64,000 nt of DNA from an uncultured Aquimarina sp. (GTDB lineage: Bacteria > Bacteroidota > Bacteroidia > Flavobacteriales > Flavobacteriaceae), in NCBI GenBank assembly GCA_947503835.1, contig CANNFM010000002.1, forward strand, positions 124,001 through 188,000, given 5' to 3'. How positions within the stretch are numbered: the first letter of the stretch is position 1; each line of letters begins with the position of its first letter. Made by a program: the position numbers and the translations under genes. Of the stretch, positions 54,255 to 61,245 are shown piece after piece. Below the pieces are notes generated by a model. The model had not been told where the DNA came from and ran no database searches. It was given only the letters and a program-made list of their open reading frames with translations.

Positions 54255-54292
54255 AAAAAAGTATTGGCGTCAAATGACGCCAATACTTTTTT
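54255..54292. terminator. Strong bidirectional terminator
   Basis: AAAAAAGTATTGGCGTCA and its perfect complement TGACGCCAATACTTTTTT form an 18-bp stem with a two-base loop. It ends the fabG-VWA-prohibitin transcript on the minus strand. Confidence 0.9.
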
Positions 54293-54315
54293 ATACATAC
54301 CATTTTCTGTACTTT

Positions 54316-55131
54316 TTATTGATTACCTAATATTAAAGGCATTCCATCTTTTCCAGAGCCTACAACTATTACTTTTGCATTAGGAGATTTTGCCAGTTCT
54401 AATGTTGCTTGTATCCCTTTTTCTTTAAGGATTTTATCTGTTAATGATGCACTTAGAATTTTATTAGCAACAGCCTTTCCTTCTGCGTCAATCTTTTGTC
54501 TCTCTGCTTCTTTTTGAGCTTTAGTTAATTTAAACTCATACTCTAATGATTCTTGCTCTTGTCTTAATTTACGCTCGATAGCCTCTTTAATGGTCGGAGG
54601 TAATGTTACATCACGTACCAAAACTTCATTAAGTTGCACAAATTGATTTCCAACAATCTTTTTAGTCTCTTCAAAAATTTCTTTCTGAATAACATCTCTC
54701 TTACTAGAATATAATTGCTCTGGAGTATATCTACCCACCACACTACGAGCAGCAGAACGTATTGTTGGCAATAATATTCTAGCTACATAATTTTCTCCTT
54801 TTTGCTGATGCAATAACCCCAATTTTTCGTATTGCGGTTGAAACCATGCAGAGGCATCAAGTTTTATTTCTAATCCGTTAGAAGAAAGTACTTGCATTTT
54901 TTCAAAAACCTCTTGTTGTCTTACTTCGTAAATAATTACTTTGTTCCAAGGGGCAATAAAATGAAACCCTTCACCCAGTGGTGGTTCATCTATCACTACT
55001 CCTCCTCCAAATGTTTTATAAAGTACTCCGGCTTCACCCGAACCAATAGTTTCTGTCGATTTTGAAATAAAGACGATTCCTAAAACAATAAGAATCAGAA
55101 TAGGCAACCCTATTTTTGGTAATTTTTCCAT
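54316..55131 (-). CDS. Prohibitin-like SPFH/band 7 membrane protein
   Basis: This 271-residue protein has one N-terminal membrane helix (about 8-24), an SPFH domain (about 27-185; GEAGVLYKTFGGGVV, GFHFIAPWNKVIIYEV) and a coiled-coil tail (KLTKAQKEAERQKIDAEGKAVANK). The layout is close to eukaryotic prohibitin and bacterial HflC/HflK relatives, which organise membrane proteases or microdomains. It is the last gene of an operon with fabG and the VWA-like gene. No FtsH is nearby. Confidence 0.88.
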   Translation of the reverse strand: MEKLPKIGLPILILIVLGIVFISKSTETIGSGEAGVLYKTFGGGVVIDEPPLGEGFHFIAPWNKVIIYEVRQQEVFEKMQVLSSNGLEIKLDASAWFQPQYEKLGLLHQQKGENYVARILLPTIRSAARSVVGRYTPEQLYSSKRDVIQKEIFEETKKIVGNQFVQLNEVLVRDVTLPPTIKEAIERKLRQEQESLEYEFKLTKAQKEAERQKIDAEGKAVANKILSASLTDKILKEKGIQATLELAKSPNAKVIVVGSGKDGMPLILGNQ

Positions 55132-55151
55132 GATAATTTTGAGTTTTAATT

Positions 55152-57188
55152 TTAAATAAGTCCGTTATATTTTCTTGCAAACCATTCTATGGCGAGTAAC
55201 AAAATAACAATTGCTAAAAGGTATTTCCAATCTATTAAAGATACTACATTTTCCTTGCTTTTCTGTATTGCCTTATATCGCTGATCTTCAGACAAATCCT
55301 TCGTCATAGAATCCATTTGATCCAAATAATACGGCTTTCCGTTAGTATTAGTCGCAAGTTGCTTTAATTTTGTTACATCAGCATTAAGATATTGTTGTTC
55401 TACATTATATTCAAGAACTGTAAAGCTACCAGAACGGGAAATATTTTCGCCAGACACTGTAACCGTATAGTCATAGTTACCAGCCGATATATTGCTAAGA
55501 TCTACTTCGTATGAATTATTTTTCAATATCATAGGGATTGTCTGTGTAGCTTCAGTGTCTTTATTTTTGATTGTAATTCTCAGGTTCCCTCTTCTGTCAA
55601 ATTCATAATTTTTGGTAAAATATTCTGCATTAATTTTAATACTGGCATTACCGTAGTAAAAAGACTCTGAGATTGTATTTAAACGGCTTTTTCGCTTGTT
55701 TGAAGCCAAATACTGAATAAGTTTTCCGAAGAAATCATCAAAGCCCTCGAAATTTTTTGCATTCAAATAATTTTGCGCTCTCCATCTCCATAATCCTTCA
55801 CCAAACAATACTGCTTCTCTTATACCATCTTGTTCGACGGTAACTAAAAGAGGCTCATCTGTTTCTATATTGCTTATTGTACGATACAGCAAGGGGTCAT
55901 AACTAGTGTTAAGTTTAATTTCTCCAAAATTTCCGGTTAACGGAGGGTAATTTTCAAAGCCAATATCATCAAAAAGAAATGTTCCGTAATTGCTATTAAA
56001 CCTTGGGATATAATATTCGGTTTGTCTGGTTATCTCTTGGCTATATTTACTTTGTATTTTATTCAGGAAAAACCAATCTGTAGTTGAACCCGTAATCGTG
56101 AAATAATTCTTCCTAAGTGTATTTAATTTTTCATAGATCCCTCTAAACCTAGTATTGGGTTGATATAACATAATAAGTTGGTAATCATCCAGGTTCAGGT
56201 TTTTTATCTCTATTGGTCTACTGATTGTAATACTTCTTCTTTCATTGCTTTCTACGCTTTTTTTAATTGCGCCCAAATCCGGGTGAACAATATCACTAAT
56301 CAATAAAATGTTCGTCTTTTGATCTATTACTTCTACAGCAAAGGTTTTAGTATTATTAATTGTATTTTTTTCTTTTTCTAACGGAATCAATCGAGCTGTA
56401 TATTGGATAACTCCTGCTCTATTGGCTTGTAATGTAAAGTTTACAACCTTTGAATTATTGTTAAGTGAAAAAGAAATGGGTTGAGAATACACAACACTGT
56501 TTCCGGATTTAACTTCTAATCTGGTATTCACAGTTTCAATACCAGAATATGTAAGAATAACCTCTACCGGAAATTTATTTTTCAGGTATGCATATCTATT
56601 TATATTAAGCTGTTGAATTTTGGTATCGAAAACTGTAGTGGTATCACCAGAAACAACAGGAAAAATACTTTGTTTATATCCTATACTGCTAAATTGATAA
56701 TCTTTACCGTAAGTCTGATTTCCGTCTGTAACTAAAACAATAGGAGCAATAGAGTTTTTATACACCTGATTTAGATCCCCTAAAGCTTTTGATATATTGG
56801 TTTGTTTTTGATCAAAGGAAAAATGTAATGAGTCATGTAATGCAGAAGAAAAAGAGTAATAGACAATATTAAATCTATCATTTAGGATATTATTTTTTTG
56901 TATTTGTTTAATAAATTCAGTGATATTTTGATCCTGATCAAGATGTTTTATGGATAACGAATTATCTACAGCAACCACAAGTTTTGGTTTCTCTGTAAAG
57001 ATTTTTTTCTGTTTGAAAGATGGGTTAATTAATAATAGTAACAATGCAAAAACACTAAGAAAACGCAAAAAAGCAAAGAAAAAGGTGTTCTTTTTTCTTT
57101 GCTTTGCTTTATGCAAATATTGAAATAGTGCTACAATTAATGCAATTATAAACGCAGCTATGATCAATACTATGGTTTGTGTTTGCAT
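55152..57188 (-). CDS. Membrane protein with VWA-like domain
   Basis: This 678-residue protein has two N-terminal helices (about 5-25 and 36-55) with a BatA-like basic motif between them. A VWA-like domain follows (about 68-200; MIDAS-type VVAVDNSLSIKH and IVLVTDGNQTYG). Long beta-sandwich regions and one C-terminal helix (about 655-672, YLLAIVILLLAIEWFARKY) complete it. It resembles the VWA/BatA-like membrane proteins of Bacteroidota, with most of the protein in the periplasm. It is the middle gene of the fabG-prohibitin operon. Function unknown. Confidence 0.7.
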   Translation of the reverse strand: MQTQTIVLIIAAFIIALIVALFQYLHKAKQRKKNTFFFAFLRFLSVFALLLLLINPSFKQKKIFTEKPKLVVAVDNSLSIKHLDQDQNITEFIKQIQKNNILNDRFNIVYYSFSSALHDSLHFSFDQKQTNISKALGDLNQVYKNSIAPIVLVTDGNQTYGKDYQFSSIGYKQSIFPVVSGDTTTVFDTKIQQLNINRYAYLKNKFPVEVILTYSGIETVNTRLEVKSGNSVVYSQPISFSLNNNSKVVNFTLQANRAGVIQYTARLIPLEKEKNTINNTKTFAVEVIDQKTNILLISDIVHPDLGAIKKSVESNERRSITISRPIEIKNLNLDDYQLIMLYQPNTRFRGIYEKLNTLRKNYFTITGSTTDWFFLNKIQSKYSQEITRQTEYYIPRFNSNYGTFLFDDIGFENYPPLTGNFGEIKLNTSYDPLLYRTISNIETDEPLLVTVEQDGIREAVLFGEGLWRWRAQNYLNAKNFEGFDDFFGKLIQYLASNKRKSRLNTISESFYYGNASIKINAEYFTKNYEFDRRGNLRITIKNKDTEATQTIPMILKNNSYEVDLSNISAGNYDYTVTVSGENISRSGSFTVLEYNVEQQYLNADVTKLKQLATNTNGKPYYLDQMDSMTKDLSEDQRYKAIQKSKENVVSLIDWKYLLAIVILLLAIEWFARKYNGLI

Positions 57189-57196
57189 TCTATAAA

Positions 57197-57943
57197 TTAG
57201 GTTAGCATTCCACCATCAACATTAAGTACTTGTCCGGTAACATATGTACTCAAATCACTTGCAAGATACAAGCAAGCATTTGCAATATCTTCTGGAGTTC
57301 CTCCTCTTTTTAACGGAATTGCGTTTCTCCATCCATCCACTACTTTTTCATCTAATTTAGCGGTCATTTCAGTTTCAATAAAACCTGGTGCAACTACATT
57401 ACTTCTAATATTTCTTGACCCAATTTCTAAAGCTACAGATTTAGAAAAACCAATAATCCCTGCTTTTGACGCTGCATAGTTGGACTGACCTGCGTTTCCT
57501 TTTACGCCAACAACAGAACTCATATTAATAATACTCCCTTTACGTTGCTTAAGCATCGTTCTTTGAACGGCCTTTGTCATGTTAAACACACTCTTCAAAT
57601 TTACTTCTATCACTTTATCAAAGTCTTCTTCACTCATACGCATTAAAAGGTTATCCTTAGTAATCCCTGCATTATTGACTAAAACATCTATGCTGCCAAA
57701 AGTTTCTAAGACATCTTTTGCCAACTCTTGAGCTTGATCATAACTCGCTGCATTACTTTGATACCCCTTTGCTTTTACTCCCACATCATTCAATTCTTTT
57801 TCTAATGCTGTTGCTGCCTCGACAGAAGAACTATACGTAAAAGCTATATTAGCGCCATGTTGCGCAAAAACCTGTGCTATCCCCTTTCCTATGCCACGAG
57901 TGGCTCCTGTGATGATAGCTGTTTTACCTTGTAAAAGATTCAT
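57197..57943 (-). CDS. fabG: 3-oxoacyl-[acyl-carrier-protein] reductase
   Basis: This 248-residue short-chain dehydrogenase has TGATRGIGKG (NADPH loop), NNAGITKDNLLMRM, catalytic Ser in INMSSVVGVKGNAGQ, the YAASK dyad and the FabG-specific APGFIETEMT. It reduces the beta-keto group in each fatty acid elongation cycle. The start is placed at MNLLQGKTAIITG; an upstream ATG (57988) would add 15 residues not seen in FabG and overlap the promoter box. Confidence 0.95.
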   Translation of the reverse strand: MNLLQGKTAIITGATRGIGKGIAQVFAQHGANIAFTYSSSVEAATALEKELNDVGVKAKGYQSNAASYDQAQELAKDVLETFGSIDVLVNNAGITKDNLLMRMSEEDFDKVIEVNLKSVFNMTKAVQRTMLKQRKGSIINMSSVVGVKGNAGQSNYAASKAGIIGFSKSVALEIGSRNIRSNVVAPGFIETEMTAKLDEKVVDGWRNAIPLKRGGTPEDIANACLYLASDLSTYVTGQVLNVDGGMLT

Positions 57944-57985
57944 TTGTTTTGTGTTATTTTTTTGGTATGTGTTGAATATTAAATT

Positions 57986-58015
57986 CAAATATAAGAATTA
58001 CAAACAGGTGACCAA
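57986..58015 (-). promoter_or_regulatory. Promoter of fabG operon
   Basis: The minus strand carries TTG (58013-58015) and, 19 bases on, TATATTTG (57986-57993), matching TAnnTTTG. The predicted 5' UTR is about 38 bases. Confidence 0.5.
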
Positions 58016-58017
58016 CA

Positions 58018-58047
58018 ATAAACCCTGCGATTTCTCGCAGGGTTTAT
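58018..58047. terminator. Terminator of the M16 peptidase gene
   Basis: ATAAACCCTGCGA (58018-58030) pairs perfectly with TCGCAGGGTTTAT (58035-58047) around TTTC, 22 bases after the peptidase stop. Confidence 0.8.
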
Positions 58048-58068
58048 AAAGAAAATTACATCGTCTAT

Positions 58069-61050
58069 TTATAATTTTATATCCTCATTTTTCTTCTCAT
58101 AATTAAAAAGATAATCAATATCCATTTCTTTTACTACTCCTAACTTGGATAAGGCATTCATATCGACATCTTTCTTATTACCAATGACCAAAATGTTATA
58201 TGTTTCTCCTTTAATGTTTTGATCGAAGAACGATTTAAGATCTGCTAGAGTCATCCCTTTTATTGTGTTATATATTTCTTCGCGATTATCATAGTCAATT
58301 CCTCTTTTCTTAAGGCTTTCGTATGACCAAAATATATTAGATTTTGTGATTCGTTTTGCGGCAATCTTTTTTAATGTTGCTTCTTTTGCTTGATTAAATT
58401 GTTGCTCAGCCTCGGGCATATTGGTCATTAAATCCATCATTGCGTCTACCGCTTGAGGCATTTTATTGGCTTGAGTTCCAATATAAGCATACAGATAATT
58501 AGATTTACCTTTTTCTTTTGCATTACTATATTGAGAAAATGCAGAATACGCCAATGACTTGGATTCTCTTATTTCCTGAAACACAATTGAAGAGAGTCCA
58601 CTACCAAAATATGTATTAAACAAACTTGATGCTGCCAATTTCTTAGGATCAAACTCTGCTCCTTTGGCCAAAAACAGCATTTCGCTTTGTACCATATCAT
58701 AGTCTACAAAATATACATTACCTCCTGTTTCTTTTTCTACATACTCTGTTTTTTCGGGATAATCTTTTAGCTCTTTATTTATTTTATGATTTTTATCTAA
58801 AGAGGACACTGCTGCTTCTACATCTTTTCCGTAGTAAAACACACGATGTTTATAATTAACAAGATCTTTTATGATATCGACTAATTCCTCAGGATTAATA
58901 GCTTTTAATTCTTCTATGGTATATATATTACGTAATCTTGAATTCTCTCCATATTTACCATAATTCATTAATCCATTCCACATGATGTTTCCCTTTTGGG
59001 TCTTGCCGTCTGCTCTTCCTTTAGCAATTTTATCAACATATTTATTATATGTATCCTGATCTGCCAACGCATTTTGACACAAATGTTCTAATAAAACAAG
59101 ACCTTGATCGAGGTTTTCTTTTAATCCTGAAATACCTATCTGGGTTATATCTGAAGAGGAATTTACCGCAGAACTTATCCCTAACTTATAGAACTCTTTT
59201 TTAAGATCTTCTGGAGAATATTTATTGGTCCCCAAATAATCTAAGTACCCCGCCGCTAGTGCTAGTTTTTTATCATTATCTCGCCCCATATCAAATATGA
59301 TTCTTAGACTAAATAAATCATTTGTCTCATTCTTTATATAAGAAACAGGGATCCCGCTGGTCGTTTTTGTAGTCTTAATAGCAGACTTAAAATCCACAAA
59401 TTTGGGTTGTAATGCAGGAGCTTTTAATGCAAAGAACTCTTTAATAAATGCAGATTCTTTATCTCTGTTAAGCTCTACCGGGGTTATTGCAGGATTTTCT
59501 ACTTTTACTATGTTTTTATCTTCTCCTTTGATTTTATGTACTTCGACATAATTGTTACTATAATGTTTATTAGCAAAATCTACTATATCTTGTTTGGTAA
59601 TCATTTTCATCTCATCTAACATTGTTAAACGATTTTTCCAGTCGGTGAAATGAATAAAAGCATCAAGATACTCATATGCCGTTGCACTTGCATTTTCGAA
59701 TTGCTTGACTCTGCTTAATTTTAAATCATTAACTACAGCTTCGATTAACCAATCATCAAATTCTCCTTTTTTAATTTTTTCTATCTCTCCCAATAACAAG
59801 TCTTTCACTTCATCCAAAGTCTGTCCTTCTTTAGGTGTCCCATATAACAAGTGGAATCCATAATCATTGTCAAAATTCGTATATGAAGATGCGTTTTGAA
59901 CCTTTTGTTTTTGGTTAAGGTTTAAATCTATCAATCCAGCTTGAGAATTTGCCAATATATAATCAACAAGAACAACCATAGTTTCTTCTTTAGTCCCAAA
60001 ACCATCTGTTCTAAAAGCAACATAAATAGACTCTGCTGTAGGCCCATAAACTTCTTTTTTGATTGGTGATGTAATTGCGGGTTCTTCAGTAAATTCTGGA
60101 TGAGAAACTTCTTTAGATTTAAAACCTCCAAAACTATCATTTATCTTTTTAATGGTAGTATCAAAATCTAAATCTCCCACTAAAATTACCGCCATATTAT
60201 TAGGCACATAATATTTATCAAAATACGTATTTATAGCTTCCATAGATGGATTCTTTAAATGCTCAGACTTACCAATAGTACTTTGTGTTCCGTAAGGGTG
60301 ATTAGGATATAATCCCTCTAAAACTGCGAAATATTGCTTACGACCATCACTATCCTGTCCACGATTAAACTCTTCATAAACAGCTTCCAGCTCTGTATGA
60401 AATAAACGAAGAACTAATTGACTAAAACGCTCACTTTCTACCCTAAGCCACTTATCTAATTCGTTAGAAGGAATTTTATTTACATAAACCGTTTGTTCAT
60501 TTGAAGTAAAAGCATTTGTGCCTTCTGCCCCTAATGAATTTAACATTTTATCATATTCATTTGCAATTGATAATTTTGAAGCTTCTTGAGATACTTCATC
60601 TATCTTTTTATAAATTGCCTTTTTCTTTTCAGGATCAGATTCTAATTTATGCTCTTCATACAAATCTGAGATTTGTTTGATTAGTTTATTTTCTTTTTCA
60701 AAATCTAAAGTTCCGATTTCATCGGTTCCTTTAAATACCATATGCTCTAAATAATGTGCTAAACCTGTATTATCAGCAGGATCATAGGTAGAACCTGCTT
60801 TTACTGCTATTAAAGTCTGAATTTTTGGTTCTTCTTCATTTTTAGCCAGATATACTTTTAATCCGTTATCCAAGGTATATAATCTTAAACCTGTAGGATC
60901 ATTGGTAACAGTTTCATAAGAAAATCCTGCGGCATCTGTATGTTGTTCAGCCTTGATTTCTTTTGATGCGTTCGTTTCTGATGATGAGTTGTTACAGCTG
61001 CTAAGTGCACTAATTACTAGCAACAGTAACATTGATTTTAGTATCTTCAT
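58069..61050 (-). CDS. M16 (insulinase/pitrilysin) family peptidase, lipoprotein
   Basis: This 993-residue protein starts at MKILKSMLLLLV with lipobox LSSC (Cys19). An upstream in-frame ATG (61101) would spoil the signal peptide. Two M16 halves are visible. The first has the inverted zinc motif HYLEH (His99, Glu102, His103) with the third ligand Glu about 76 residues on (LEAVYEEFN). The second half (about 540-993) lacks HxxEH and has the usual R/Y-containing substrate-binding block (SLAYSAFSQYSNA). It is probably a periplasm-facing zinc protease clearing small peptides. Confidence 0.9.
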   Translation of the reverse strand: MKILKSMLLLLVISALSSCNNSSSETNASKEIKAEQHTDAAGFSYETVTNDPTGLRLYTLDNGLKVYLAKNEEEPKIQTLIAVKAGSTYDPADNTGLAHYLEHMVFKGTDEIGTLDFEKENKLIKQISDLYEEHKLESDPEKKKAIYKKIDEVSQEASKLSIANEYDKMLNSLGAEGTNAFTSNEQTVYVNKIPSNELDKWLRVESERFSQLVLRLFHTELEAVYEEFNRGQDSDGRKQYFAVLEGLYPNHPYGTQSTIGKSEHLKNPSMEAINTYFDKYYVPNNMAVILVGDLDFDTTIKKINDSFGGFKSKEVSHPEFTEEPAITSPIKKEVYGPTAESIYVAFRTDGFGTKEETMVVLVDYILANSQAGLIDLNLNQKQKVQNASSYTNFDNDYGFHLLYGTPKEGQTLDEVKDLLLGEIEKIKKGEFDDWLIEAVVNDLKLSRVKQFENASATAYEYLDAFIHFTDWKNRLTMLDEMKMITKQDIVDFANKHYSNNYVEVHKIKGEDKNIVKVENPAITPVELNRDKESAFIKEFFALKAPALQPKFVDFKSAIKTTKTTSGIPVSYIKNETNDLFSLRIIFDMGRDNDKKLALAAGYLDYLGTNKYSPEDLKKEFYKLGISSAVNSSSDITQIGISGLKENLDQGLVLLEHLCQNALADQDTYNKYVDKIAKGRADGKTQKGNIMWNGLMNYGKYGENSRLRNIYTIEELKAINPEELVDIIKDLVNYKHRVFYYGKDVEAAVSSLDKNHKINKELKDYPEKTEYVEKETGGNVYFVDYDMVQSEMLFLAKGAEFDPKKLAASSLFNTYFGSGLSSIVFQEIRESKSLAYSAFSQYSNAKEKGKSNYLYAYIGTQANKMPQAVDAMMDLMTNMPEAEQQFNQAKEATLKKIAAKRITKSNIFWSYESLKKRGIDYDNREEIYNTIKGMTLADLKSFFDQNIKGETYNILVIGNKKDVDMNALSKLGVVKEMDIDYLFNYEKKNEDIKL

Positions 61051-61160
61051 AGATTGATTTTTTAAATCTTTAAATATGTAATTAAGTAATATTAATGTCA
61101 AAAAGAGTAAATATGTTACATTTTTTAGTATTTTTTTAACAAACTACATTCTTCTAAAAC

Positions 61161-61192
61161 AAAAAACCTCTAAAAAATTAATCTTAGAGGTT
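61161..61192 (-). terminator. Terminator of the RHS-like gene
   Basis: On the minus strand AACCTCTAA (61192-61184) pairs with TTAGAGGTT (61173-61165), followed by TTTTTTG. It begins 54 bases after the stop of the gene at 61246. Confidence 0.75.
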
Positions 61193-61245
61193 ACTCAAAG
61201 GAGAAACTACAATGCACCCCTATTATATCAAATATTCATTCAACT

